Of a stretch of DNA of 64,000 bases, positions 32,748 to 42,408 are shown piece by piece. The stretch comes from JBELMB01 sp042088665. GTDB lineage: Bacteria > Pseudomonadota > Alphaproteobacteria > Rhodobacterales > Rhodobacteraceae. Location: contig JBELMB010000002.1 of assembly GCA_042088665.1 (NCBI GenBank), positions 67,383 through 131,382 on the forward strand, in the 5' to 3' direction. Within the stretch, counting starts at the first letter, position 1; each line of letters begins with the position of its first letter. The position numbers were made by a program, and so were the translations under genes. The notes under the pieces were generated by a model. It ran no database searches. It worked only from the letters and a program-made list of their open reading frames with translations, and was not told where the DNA came from.

Positions 32748-33656
32748 ATGTCCACCCGCGCCGGATTCATCGCCCTGATCGGAGAGCCAAACGCAGGCAA
32801 ATCCACGCTGACCAACCGCATGGTGGGGGCCAAGGTCTCGATCGTGACGCACAAGGTGCAGACCACGCGCGCACGCATCCGTGGCGTGGCGCTGGAAGGC
32901 GAAAGCCAGTTGGTCTTTGTCGACACGCCGGGTCTCTTTCAGCCAAAACGCCGGTTGGACCGCGCAATGGTCGCTGCCGCCTGGGGCGGCGCGGCAGATG
33001 CCGACATCATCGTTCTGCTGATCGAGGCACACCGCGGCATCACACCCGGCGTCACCCGCATCCTCGAAGGCCTGTCAGAGCTTCCCCGGGGCCGTCGCGT
33101 GGCGCTGGCCATCAACAAGATCGACCGCGTGAAGGCCGAAGTGCTGCTCAAGCTCTCGTCAGATCTGAACGAGGGCTATGGCTTTGAAAAGACGTTCATG
33201 ATCTCGGCAGAAAAGGGTCATGGCGTGGATGCCCTGCGCCAGTGGCTCGCCGCAGAAGTGCCTGAAAGCCCGTGGCTGTACCCCGAAGACCAGATCGCCG
33301 ATCTGCCCCTGCGGATGATCGCCGCAGAGATCACGCGCGAAAAGCTGACCCTGCGACTGCATCAGGAACTGCCCTATCAGCTGACCGTCGAGACAGAGAC
33401 ATGGACGGAACGCGAAGACGGCTCCGCCCGGATCGACCAGATCGTCTATGTCGCGCGCGACGGCCACAAGGGCATCATCCTTGGCCACCGCGGCGAGACG
33501 ATCAAGGCCATCTCGAAGGCGTCGCGCGAGGAACTGACCGAATTCCTCGGCCGCACCGTACACCTCTTTTTGCAGGTCAAGGTGCGCACCAACTGGCTCG
33601 AAGAGGCAGAACGCTACTCCGAAATGGGTCTCGATTTCCGGGACGGCAACGGATGA
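32748..33656 (+). CDS. era: GTPase Era
   Basis: A 302-aa Era. G1 GEPNAGKST, G3 DTPGLF and G4 INKIDRVK are in the N-terminal GTPase domain. The C-terminal KH domain begins around GSARIDQIVYVARDGHKGIILGHRGETIKAISKASREELTEFLGRTVHLFLQVKV. It binds 16S rRNA precursor and supports 30S assembly. ATG at 32748 is fixed by conservation of STRAGFIALIGEPNAGKS. The stop overlaps the DUF1491 gene start by four bases. In related genomes rnc is normally next to era; here about 2.6 kb separates them. Confidence 0.97.
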   Translation: MSTRAGFIALIGEPNAGKSTLTNRMVGAKVSIVTHKVQTTRARIRGVALEGESQLVFVDTPGLFQPKRRLDRAMVAAAWGGAADADIIVLLIEAHRGITPGVTRILEGLSELPRGRRVALAINKIDRVKAEVLLKLSSDLNEGYGFEKTFMISAEKGHGVDALRQWLAAEVPESPWLYPEDQIADLPLRMIAAEITREKLTLRLHQELPYQLTVETETWTEREDGSARIDQIVYVARDGHKGIILGHRGETIKAISKASREELTEFLGRTVHLFLQVKVRTNWLEEAERYSEMGLDFRDGNG

Positions 33657-33982
33657 GCACGCGGCTGACCGCCCGCTTTTGGGTGGACGCCTACCTGACG
33701 CGCTTGCGGCTGATGGACATCCCCGGCTTTGTGACCGCCCATGGCGATGACACGGGCGGTGCCGTGGTTGTCAAGCTGAACACGCTGGACGGACGCGCAC
33801 AGGCCTTTACACGCAGCTTTGATCTTGAGAGCGGCCAGCGCATCTGGGTGTCCCTGACGCATGGACCCGAAGGCGAAGTGGACGCCGTGCTGGCCCGCCA
33901 ACGGAAAAGCGACCCGGATCTCTGGCTCATCGAGGTCGAAGACCGGCAGGGGCGGCATCTTCTGGACGAGGCGATGATCTAG
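33653..33982 (+). CDS. DUF1491 family protein
   Basis: A 109-aa protein: MSTRLTARFWVDAYLTRLRLMDIPGFVTAHGDDTGGAVVVKLNTLDGRA and RKSDPDLWLIEVEDRQGRHLLDEAMI match the alphaproteobacterial DUF1491 family, which has no known function. The ATG overlaps era's stop (ATGA), so it is coupled to era. In relatives recO commonly follows; here recO is some 16 kb away, with accessory and unrelated genes between. Cytoplasmic, no membrane segments. Confidence 0.85.
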   Translation: MSTRLTARFWVDAYLTRLRLMDIPGFVTAHGDDTGGAVVVKLNTLDGRAQAFTRSFDLESGQRIWVSLTHGPEGEVDAVLARQRKSDPDLWLIEVEDRQGRHLLDEAMI

Positions 33983-34422
33983 GATCAGGTTTCATGGTCA
34001 CGGCGGGCAGCGCGCATGCGGGCAGGCTGACCTTCGGCCTCAAGACCTGCGGCGTCACGGCCATTTGCTGTTTTTGTTCCGCGCAAAACTGTGCTGGATC
34101 GTGTGGCGCTTGCAAGAGCGCGCCCTGTCATTCGGAATCACCCCCTCAGAGCCCTTTCGCGACGGGTTCAGGGTTCGAATGCTCTCCCTTCAGGGTTTCG
34201 TGTGTCTCCTCGGCATCATGGCCGCAATCCGCTGGTGTTTGTTCAACAGGCGGGAGGCTCCATCCAAACGTGTGATATCCAACCAAGTTCAGTCATCGTC
34301 CCTGCATGTTCACGACGTGTGGCCCACTGTGTTCCGCGTGGGTCAGTGGCGCCTGCCCCATGAGCGTAACGGACATCTCGGGCTCCCTTGTCATTCAGGG
34401 CCGCCCAAAGCATGCTCTTTGC
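33983..34422. other. Gene-free 440-bp stretch before the sulfatase
   Basis: No gene is supported. Short open frames here lack any recognised motif. The stretch around 34165-34185 has a GGGTTCGAAT block that looks like a tRNA T-loop, but no acceptor or anticodon stem surrounds it. This is the left boundary of an accessory patch between DUF1491 and the M48 protease gene. Confidence 0.5.
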
Positions 34423-35874
34423 ATGGCGGCATCCCTTCCCCCGAAAGACGAAACTGCGCCGACAAACGTCATCGTCATCATGACGGACGAAATGCGCAGG
34501 GATTGCGTCGGGGCCTATGGCAACCCGCATGTTTTCACGCCGCACATAGACGCTCTTTGCGCCCGCGGCATCCGGTTCGATGCGGCCTACACGCCTTCCC
34601 CGATCTGCGTGCCGGCCCGTGCGGCCATCGCAACCGGACGCTACGTGCATGAGACGGGATGCTGGGCAAATGCGCAGCCCTACACTGGAACACCCGACAG
34701 CTGGCATCACAGGCTGCGGACTTCCGGCTCTGACGTGGCGTCCATCGGCAAGCTGCACTTTCGGTCAAGCGAGGATGACAACGGTTTTTCAGAAGAGATC
34801 AACCCGCTGCATGTCGCGAACGGCAGAGGCTGGGTGCACGGTCTGTTGCGCGACGAAATGGATCTTTTCGACGCCTCTGGCTTCGCCGAGAACATCGGGC
34901 CGGGTGACGATGGCTATACCCGTTTCGACGAGATGGTCTGCGATGCGACGGTGGCATGGTTGCAGCGCCGCCCGTCGGATGACGCGAAACCATGGGGGTT
35001 GTTTGTGTCATTCTTGCGCCCGCACTATCCGCTGACCTGCCCGCCGGAATTTTACGAATTATACGACCCGGAAACCGTTCCGACGCCGCGCCCGGACGTT
35101 GCCGGGAACGGCACGGATCACCCGATTTTGCAGAGCATGCGCGAAGCCTGCAATTACGACGCGCCGTTTACCGATGAAACCAGACAGATCGCGGTCGCAT
35201 CTTACTACGGGTTGTGCTCGTTCGTGGATGCGCTTGTGGGGCGCATCGTCTCGGCGCTGAGGGAGACCGGGCTTGATCGCAAGACAACCATCATCTTCAC
35301 AAGCGACCATGGTGAATGTCTGGGCGATCGCGGTTTCTGGACCAAAATGGTGATGTACGACGAGGCGACGACCGTCCCCTTGATCGTGGCTCAGCCAGAT
35401 GCCACGCCACAGGTGTGTCGAGAGCCCGTGTCCTTGATAGATCTCTATCCGACCGTGCTGGACCTTGCGGGTGTCGCCATGACCACGGATGCGCAACCCC
35501 GACATGCCAGGTCCCTCCTGAAAGCGGTCGACGACCCTGCGCCCGATCGCCCGATCCTGTCGGAGTATCATGATTACGGTGCCTGGACGGGCATGTTCAT
35601 GCTGCGGCGGAACAACTGGAAACTGGTCTGCTACCCCGGTTATCCGTCACAGCTGTTCGATCTGGACACAGATCCGGGAGAAGACAACGATCTTGGCGGA
35701 TCGCAAGCGCACGCCGGCATCGTCGCCGATCTGCTCGATGCGCTGCGCGAGATCGCAGACCCCGAAGCCGTCAACATCAGGGCATTCGCGGATCAGGCGG
35801 ATCGGATTGCCGAACTTGGGGGCCGCGAAACGATACGAGCCCTGCAGAATTACGATCACACCCCCGTTGACTAA
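34423..35874 (+). CDS. Type I sulfatase
   Basis: A 483-aa alkaline-phosphatase-superfamily sulfatase. TNVIVIMTDEMRRD holds the first metal aspartates. SPICVPARAAIATGRY holds the C-x-P-x-R signature, with Cys62 as the residue to be converted to formylglycine. GKLHF and FTSDHGECLGDRGFWTK hold the conserved Lys/His and late metal ligands. DLDTDPGEDNDL at the C terminus is also typical. Substrate could be choline sulfate, an alkyl sulfate or a sulfated sugar. No signal peptide is seen with this start. Two earlier in-frame ATGs (34306, 34360) exist and none has a good ribosome-binding site, so the start is uncertain. It stands alone next to decayed sequence. Confidence 0.8.
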   Translation: MAASLPPKDETAPTNVIVIMTDEMRRDCVGAYGNPHVFTPHIDALCARGIRFDAAYTPSPICVPARAAIATGRYVHETGCWANAQPYTGTPDSWHHRLRTSGSDVASIGKLHFRSSEDDNGFSEEINPLHVANGRGWVHGLLRDEMDLFDASGFAENIGPGDDGYTRFDEMVCDATVAWLQRRPSDDAKPWGLFVSFLRPHYPLTCPPEFYELYDPETVPTPRPDVAGNGTDHPILQSMREACNYDAPFTDETRQIAVASYYGLCSFVDALVGRIVSALRETGLDRKTTIIFTSDHGECLGDRGFWTKMVMYDEATTVPLIVAQPDATPQVCREPVSLIDLYPTVLDLAGVAMTTDAQPRHARSLLKAVDDPAPDRPILSEYHDYGAWTGMFMLRRNNWKLVCYPGYPSQLFDLDTDPGEDNDLGGSQAHAGIVADLLDALREIADPEAVNIRAFADQADRIAELGGRETIRALQNYDHTPVD

Positions 35875-35940
35875 AGCGGTGCGCGCCAAAGAGGCGGCAT
35901 AGCGGCGCGGGCCAACCGAAAAAACAGCCGCACCCGGCTG

Positions 35941-38119
35941 GTTCAGGCCAGCGAGAGCCTCGGCCTGACGGTGTAGATCTTGTCCGTCGCTGCAATTGTC
36001 TGGATTGCGGTGGTGATCCGGGTAGGCTTTCCGTTTTGCCACCAACGCGCGGAAACCCTTGACTGTATCCTTCTCGAAGACGCCATCAGGGCGCTTCCCA
36101 TTGCCGGGCATGTCGCCGACGCCCTCGACTTTGCCGTGCTCGCCCCGGGTCTGTCCGCTCCCTACCATGAGGCGAGTGCCGTCGCGTTGACCGACAAAAT
36201 CGCCCCGGGGTTTTCGTTTATCGACGCCGCGCAAACGTGCGCGGTGCGCCGGAAGCGCAGTTTCAGCGCCGAATGTGCCCACGCGTTGCGAACCTCAATC
36301 GCGGGTACGCTGGCGTAGCTTCAACACGCAGCAGCAGCGGACGACGCATCATCGCAGGTTGTGCAGAACGTTGAAACCTCGCTGCACAACCTGAAAAGCC
36401 TGACCGAACAGATGGTCAGCAATGGTTTTGGGTCCATGTCCCTGATGTGCATGGCGCTGTCGGCGATCCTGCTCTGGGCGCTGTCGATCGCGTATTTCGT
36501 CGTGATCCCCAAACCGCTGGCGCTTGGGGATGTTGGTGCATTCTACCTGCATGGATGGTCTGTGTCCGGGTTGATCGGCGTCATCGGGGCGCTGCGACCT
36601 CTGGCACAGCGCGGGGGAGGCGTGGGCATCACACCCTCTTGCTTGGGCGGGCTGGCACGCGCGCAAGGGCGAGATCGACACTTTAGCGCCTGTCGCACCC
36701 GCGCCAGCGTACCCAATAGGTCAGAGCCAGATGCGAATTGCACACCCGTGCAATTGGCGGCCCGCGCCACCGCGGTGACAAACGCTGTTCTGGCAGTGTT
36801 CGACGCCAAGATTGCCAGAGCGCCGTCGCCTATCTGCGCACCACGACAGAACAGCGGACGCAATTTGGGGGCGGGGTTCAGACCGCGATTGCCAATCTGG
36901 CAGAGACCCGGGCCTTTGGCGGTCTCGTCCTGTCGGGCGAGGCAGGCGCCGCTGATCTGGGTCTTGCTGTTGTCACGGCCATCGGTGCCGGTGCTGCGGG
37001 GGCCTCTGCGCTGCCTCTGCCGCCGTACGCGGCAAGTGTGAACCGGCCGAGTTGATCACAATTGGCGGCCGCCATTCTGACCTATGGCGTGTCGGACTAC
37101 TTTTTTGACGACATCGCCCCGATCTTCGTGACCGCGGCGTTGGAGGCCGAAATGGGCGCAATCGGGTTGATCGACCTTTCCCCGCAAGCGGTGCAAAGGG
37201 GTCTGATCGGGGCTGCCGTCAGCAACCATGGCGGCACGCTGCCAGACTGGTGGAATACGTCAACCTCCGGCAACAGCGACTTCCTGACAGCGCAGGCCAA
37301 AGCCATCGCGGAGGCTTTGGGCAGTTGGACCAGCCCCGGGCGGATGCACAGGCTGCACACACAGCTTCATGCCCAATACTGCACATACGGGTGTTTTGTC
37401 AGGAACTGACCCTCGAACTTGATCCGAACATCGCGACAGACACCTGTTTCTTTTCGTCCCATGACAGCCCGAAGTCTGATGGGAGCAATACATTCTCGTC
37501 GGGACATGCCTCCCAACCGGTTTGGGACCATGTTCGCGTCACCAACACGCCGGACCCGTGGAGTAGCCCCCGAAAAGTGATCACCTATACCCCGCCGCAA
37601 ACTGGAGCAGGACCGAGGCGATCACCGACACACTGCGCGATGCGTTTGGACTGGAAAGCACCGACACCCTGACCGGCAGGGTCGCAGATCAGACCGGCAC
37701 CGAAGACGCAACACTTGCGCAAGGACCGATGCGATCTGGGCAGTTTCAACATCAGCCTTGGCAAAACACCGGATGCGCCCCAGTTTTCGGGCCTGATATG
37801 GGGCCGTCGTGTCGAAGGTCAGGTGGCGCTCGGTGCAGGTCACCTCTGCCGCCATGGACCCGCTGAACGGCAGGCTTGGGGATTTTTCCGGGGCGGTTGC
37901 AACACTGGACTCGCCCCCCCAACACCAAGGCGTTCTTTGGCTTGGACACACCAAGCGCCTTTGATGTGGTGGCAACCGGGCATGGGCTGGCAGAACGGAA
38001 TCGTCAGATCCCGATTTCTGGAAGACCCCAACGACGACAAGACATTTCCAACCGCATCCTGCAGCCACGACAGCACAGGGGCGCTTGTTGATTTGGAGTA
38101 TATCCGGGACATGGCGTAA
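35941..38119 (+). pseudogene. Decayed gene or genes of unknown family
   Basis: Coding-like peptide stretches occur on this strand but are broken by stops and frame changes. One frame runs LVQASESLGLTV, stop TAG (35974), ILSVAAIVWIAVV..., stop TAG (36316), then LQHAAAADDASSQVVQNVETSL and a hydrophobic ILLWALSIAYFVV up to about 36600. The next frame carries GGGVQTAIANLAETRAFGG and, after stop TGA (37053), AAAILTYGVSDYFFDD and GNSDFLTAQAKAIAEALG. Later pieces include EAITDTLRDAFGLESTDTLTG (about 37615) and AAMDPLNGRLGDFSGAV (about 37855). At least three nonsense codons and several frame changes are visible. No family was recognised; membrane segments suggest a large envelope protein. Boundaries are approximate. 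Confidence 0.5.
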
Positions 38120-38339
38120 AGGGCCGAGATCCGCGCCATGGGACAGTTGGCAGCGAGTGTGCCCAAAGCCCTCCAAGGCTGTTTCACGGCTCGTCACTGT
38201 TCCGCTCGGCACCGAAGGCGCGGGCCATCAGGATGAGTTCGGCGGGTGCGAGACTGTCCAGCTGAGCCTGAGATCCAATGCCAAAGCCGCGCGTGCAGGC
38301 CTTTGGATGCGTGCAAGGCTCCGGCCAGCAAGAAGCGCC

Positions 38340-39026
38340 TTATGCGTCTGCCCAACGCGCCTCCAGCGCTTCGAGCGCGGCGATCCGCTCTTCGGTCTTG
38401 GGGTGGGACATCAGCCACGCGGGCACGGCGCCCGATCGCGCCTGCGTCAGCGCCTCAAGCTTTTCGAACAGGGTCTTTTGCGGGGTGATCCCGATCCCCG
38501 CCTTTTGCAGCAGCGCCGCGGCATAGGCATCTGCCTCGTACTCGTCAGAACGCGACAAGCGCGCCGCCAACATGGAGGTCAGGAAATTTGCGATATAAAC
38601 GCCAACGACCGGAATAAAACGGCTGAGGACCATCGACAGCGCCGCACGGATCGCGTTCTGCCCGGAGAAGTCGATCATCCGCTTGCGCGAATGCCCCAGT
38701 GCCACGTGACCCAGTTCATGCGCGATGACGCTGGCCAGTTCCTCGGCAGAGACCTCGCCGTTCTGATACTTCTGAAAGAACCCGCGCGTGACAAAGATCC
38801 GCCCATCCGGCGCAGCCAGCCCGTTCACCGGGTCGATCTCGTAGATATGCACCTTGATCCGCGGCAGATCCAGCGCCTGCGCCATCCTGTCGGTCAGCTT
38901 CTTCAGGCGCGGATCCGCAAGCTCCGTCGACCGCTCATCCAGTTCGCGCGAGGTGCGCCAGACGGAAAAGCGGTACATCGCAAGGCCGTAGAGCACGGCA
39001 AGAAGGATCGGTGTAAACTTCAGCAT
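38340..39026 (-). CDS. M48-family zinc metalloprotease
   Basis: A 228-aa protein with an N-terminal hydrophobic segment (MLKFTPILLAVLYGLAMYRF) and the M48 zinc site VIAHELGHVALGH (HExxH), with a downstream SDEYEADAYAAALLQ providing the third ligand Glu. IDPVNGLAAPDGRIFVTRGFF matches the substrate strand of the family. It probably degrades membrane or periplasmic proteins. ATG at 39026 was preferred to a longer start because the membrane segment then begins the protein. It lies between the decayed region and purL, with about 280 gene-free bases before purL. Confidence 0.88.
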   Translation of the reverse strand: MLKFTPILLAVLYGLAMYRFSVWRTSRELDERSTELADPRLKKLTDRMAQALDLPRIKVHIYEIDPVNGLAAPDGRIFVTRGFFQKYQNGEVSAEELASVIAHELGHVALGHSRKRMIDFSGQNAIRAALSMVLSRFIPVVGVYIANFLTSMLAARLSRSDEYEADAYAAALLQKAGIGITPQKTLFEKLEALTQARSGAVPAWLMSHPKTEERIAALEALEARWADA

Positions 39027-39307
39027 GACAGGTATATGGGGGCATATCCCCCCGAGTAAAGGCCGGGCCGCCACGCCAAGTCCCGGGTGTCGACTTTGTC
39101 AGCCTGCGCGCCTGCGGCAACCCGACAGGAAACGGGGCGGCGCGATGCGCCCATTGTCCTCGTCGAGACCAGATCGCGCCCTCCTGCCGCAAGAAGACCC
39201 GCGCCACGAGAAAAAGGAACCGGCATCCCGCCAAAGCGGCCCTTTGGCTCGGCCCGCTGTCGGATCAGGATGCCTTCCCGGGCAAACAGCGCCCGCAGAC
39301 TGCGCGC

Positions 39308-41467
39308 CTAACCGAAATGGCCTGCGAAAGCCTCGCCATGCAGCGTCTTCAGGTCGGACAGCGCGGCCTCGGAGCCGCCCATCTTGACCGTCTCTCCGGT
39401 GAAACGTCCCACGGAGGTGAGGGTCAGACCCGCCTGCCCCGCCGCCATCATGAGCGCCTCTGCCTGATCAAAATTGCAGGCGATCAGGTAACGCCCCTGA
39501 TCCTCGCCGAACAGCTCTGCGCTGTCGCTGCTGTCCAACACCACGCCAACATCAGAGGCCGCGGCCATTTCAAAGGCCGCAAGGGCAAGCCCCCCATCCG
39601 ACAGATCCATGCAGGCCTTGATCCAGTCACGGTTGTTGAGGATGAACGCGCCATGCGCCTTTTCTGCCGCCAGATCGACCGCCGGGGCATCGCCGTCCTC
39701 CCGGTGGAAGACCTCTGCCAGCAGCGCCGACTGACCAAGGTGACCCTCGGTCGTGCCCAACACCAGCGCCACATGCCCGTCGCGGGCATAGTCGAGGATC
39801 GGCGCCTCGTCCGCGGCGATCAGCCCGACAGCCCCGATGGTGGGCGTGGGCAGGATCGCGCTGCCGTCTGTCTCATTGTACAACGAGACATTGCCCGAGA
39901 CGATCGGCATATCCAGCGCAAGGCACGCCTGCCCGATGCCATCCAACGCACCGACGAACTGGCCCATGATCTCGGGTTTCTCGGGGTTGCCAAAGTTCAG
40001 GTTGTCGGTCGTGGCCAAGGGCCGCGCGCCCACGGCACACAGGTTGCGGAACGCTTCGGCCACCGCCTGCTTGCCACCCTCGACCGGGTTCGCCTTGACG
40101 TAGCGCGGCGTCACATCAGAGGTGAAGGCCAGCTTTTTCTCCGTTCCATGCACCCGGATCACCCCGGCGCCAAAACCGGGTGTGCGCATGGTGTCGGCCA
40201 TGACCTGACTGTCGTACTGGTCATAGACCCAAGCCTTGCCCGCGTAGTTCGGGCTGGCCAGCAGGATCTTCAGCGCGTCGATAGGATCGACCTGCGGGAC
40301 ATCCTCCATCGGGGCGGCGGGGGCGGTTGGCTCCCACGGGCGGTCGTATTCCGGTGCCGAAGAGGCCAGCTTTGACAAGGGCATGTCGGCCTTCACGTCA
40401 CCATTGTGCACGATCAGAAAGCGGTCTTCGGCGATGGTTTCCCCAACGATGGCAAAATCCAGATCCCACTTGTCAAAGACCGCCTTGGCCGCGGCCTCCT
40501 TTGTGGTGTCCAGCACCATGAGCATCCGCTCCTGGCTTTCGGAGAGCATCATTTCATAGGCGGTCATGCCGGTCTCGCGTTGCGGGACCTTTTCCAGATC
40601 CAGCCTGATGCCCAGACCGCCCTTGTCGCCCATCTCGACCGCGGAACAGGTCAGACCCGCCGCGCCCATGTCCTGGATCGAGACCACCGCGCCGGTCTGC
40701 ATCAACTCAAGCGTGGCCTCCATCAGGCGCTTTTCGGTGAAGGGGTCGCCGACCTGAACGGTGGGGCGCTTTTCCTCGATGTCCTCGTCGAACTCTGCCG
40801 AGGCCATGGTCGCCCCGCCAACCCCGTCCCGGCCTGTCTTGGCACCGAGGTACACAACCGGACGGCCAACACCGGAGGCCGCAGAGTAAAAGATCTTGTC
40901 CGCATCCGCGAGACCGGCGGCAAAGGCATTCACGAGGCAATTGCCGTTGTAAGCCGGGTGAAAGCGCACCTCGCCCCCGACGGTCGGCACGCCGAAGGCA
41001 TTGCCGTATCCACCGATGCCCTCGACGACGCCGTGCACCAACTGGCGCGTCTTCGGGTGGTCTTTTTCGCCAAAGCTCAGTGCGTTCATGGCCGCGACGG
41101 GCCGCGCACCCATGGTAAAGACGTCGCGCAGGATGCCCCCCACGCCGGTGGCCGCGCCCTGATAGGGTTCGATGTAGGACGGGTGGTTGTGGCTCTCCAT
41201 CTTGAAGACAACCGCCTGCCCGTCGCCGATATCGACCACACCGGCATTCTCGCCGGGGCCACAGATCACTTGCGGGCCGCTTGTGGGCAGTTTCTTGAGA
41301 TGGATCTTGGAGGATTTGTAGGAACAATGCTCGTTCCACATCGCCGAGAAGATGCCCAGTTCAGTGAACGTCGGCGCCCGGTTCAGGATGCGCAGGATCT
41401 CGGCGTATTCCTCGGGATTGATCCCATGTGCCGCGATCAATGCCTCCGTGATTTCCGGTTCCTGCAT
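39308..41467 (-). CDS. purL: Phosphoribosylformylglycinamidine synthase, PurL subunit
   Basis: A 719-aa PurL of the small (three-component) type that works with PurS and PurQ. It shows FSAMWNEHCSYKSSK at the start, ENAGVVDIGDGQAVVFKMESHNHPS, GVGGILRDVFTMGARPVA, SIQDMGAAGLTCSAVEMG and LNFGNPEKPEIMGQFV. It makes FGAM from FGAR, ATP and ammonia in purine synthesis. ATG at 41467 follows GGGGAAAAG and matches the conserved N terminus; the longer frame reaches into the gap. PurS and PurQ genes are not adjacent in this window. Confidence 0.97.
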   Translation of the reverse strand: MQEPEITEALIAAHGINPEEYAEILRILNRAPTFTELGIFSAMWNEHCSYKSSKIHLKKLPTSGPQVICGPGENAGVVDIGDGQAVVFKMESHNHPSYIEPYQGAATGVGGILRDVFTMGARPVAAMNALSFGEKDHPKTRQLVHGVVEGIGGYGNAFGVPTVGGEVRFHPAYNGNCLVNAFAAGLADADKIFYSAASGVGRPVVYLGAKTGRDGVGGATMASAEFDEDIEEKRPTVQVGDPFTEKRLMEATLELMQTGAVVSIQDMGAAGLTCSAVEMGDKGGLGIRLDLEKVPQRETGMTAYEMMLSESQERMLMVLDTTKEAAAKAVFDKWDLDFAIVGETIAEDRFLIVHNGDVKADMPLSKLASSAPEYDRPWEPTAPAAPMEDVPQVDPIDALKILLASPNYAGKAWVYDQYDSQVMADTMRTPGFGAGVIRVHGTEKKLAFTSDVTPRYVKANPVEGGKQAVAEAFRNLCAVGARPLATTDNLNFGNPEKPEIMGQFVGALDGIGQACLALDMPIVSGNVSLYNETDGSAILPTPTIGAVGLIAADEAPILDYARDGHVALVLGTTEGHLGQSALLAEVFHREDGDAPAVDLAAEKAHGAFILNNRDWIKACMDLSDGGLALAAFEMAAASDVGVVLDSSDSAELFGEDQGRYLIACNFDQAEALMMAAGQAGLTLTSVGRFTGETVKMGGSEAALSDLKTLHGEAFAGHFG

Positions 41468-41695
41468 CTTTTCCCCCATCTGCAATGTCGTGTTTGCTTT
41501 ACGGCATGGCCTGCAAGAGGGGAAGGGGCGTTGCGCCACGCCCCACCGGCCCCCGGGGCGGACGTGCGGCGGCGCGAACAGCGGCTTGCGTCGGGCGGAG
41601 CCGGTGTTGGCACAGATGCAAACCCGTGCCGGTCCGCCGAGGGCCCCCTGTCCCGCAGGTCCCTGCAGCACCGCCCGGGGTCAGGACGCCTGGGG

Positions 41696-42271
41696 TCAGG
41701 ACGCCGTGGGTGAGTTGCTGGTCAGGGCGGCGTCGCGGTCCGCTTTGCTCAGCACGTGAGGTGTCACGACAGGCACGCCATCCGCGCCAAAGAAGATGGA
41801 TCCGGTCCGACGCCCAACCATCGCCGAGACCGCCCGGACCACGATGCTCAGACCCGCTGCAAGCGTGCCCTGTGCCTTTTGACTGCGCCACGCAGCACCG
41901 GTGTTCACATGCGCCTTTGCTGGTGCAAACGCCGCCGCGGGCGCGGGCAGGACGACACCGACGAAAGGAAACCCCGGCTTTGGCAAGGTGTTGGCCACCG
42001 GTGTCCCGCAACATCCCGCATACCAGCGCTAGAGACCCTTTTCGCTCAGACGCAGCACCTTCAGCGCTTCTGCGCCGCGTTTGATCTGCAAGTGCTCCGG
42101 CACGGTCTGAAAGATATGCGTCCCGCCCGCCGCGTTCAGCAGGTCCAGCTTGCCCAGATGTCGGGCGAAGCCCTGACAATCAGCGCAATAACACACAATG
42201 TGTCGGCCCGGCGCAGCGTCCGACAGGGACCAGACCATATCACCGCAGCTGCAAGAGAGATCATTGGACAT
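41696..42271 (-). pseudogene. DUF6151-like gene interrupted by an in-frame amber codon
   Basis: Two in-frame open stretches join perfectly. The first (ATG 42271, after AAGGAGCACGTCCC) reads MSNDLSCSCGDMVWSL, VCYCADCQGFARHLG, GGTHIFQTVPEHL and LRLSEKGL, then TAG at 42029-42031. After the TAG, in the same frame, comes RWYAGCCGTPVANTLPKPGF and so on to a TGA at 41696. Family members read KGLYRWYA here, so the TAG probably replaced a Tyr codon. The Cys pairs CYC..C and CC are zinc-ligand-like as in GFA-type proteins. About 190 codons in total. Either a pseudogene or a truncated 80-aa product; the ribosome-binding site and frame are otherwise intact. Confidence 0.75.
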
Positions 42272-42408
42272 GGGACGTGCTCCTTTTGAACTAGTCAACG
42301 GGACGGCCTGCCCCACCGGTGCCGCCAGTCAGACCCCAAGTATACGCAGGCTACGCGCAAAGCCGCTTTGCCCTCAAGCATCCGCACCCGCTGGGCTGAC
42401 AAGCCTTG

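Noticed and set aside
34165..34185. tRNA-like T-loop GGGTTCGAAT, possible attachment site remnant
   Set aside because: No acceptor, D or anticodon stem can be drawn around it, and no matching direct repeat was seen at the other end of the accessory patch.
41677..41705. Two 15-bp direct repeats (GGGGTCAGGACGCC) as a regulatory array
   Set aside because: Only two copies, overlapping the end of the DUF6151-like frame; too little to call more than local duplication.
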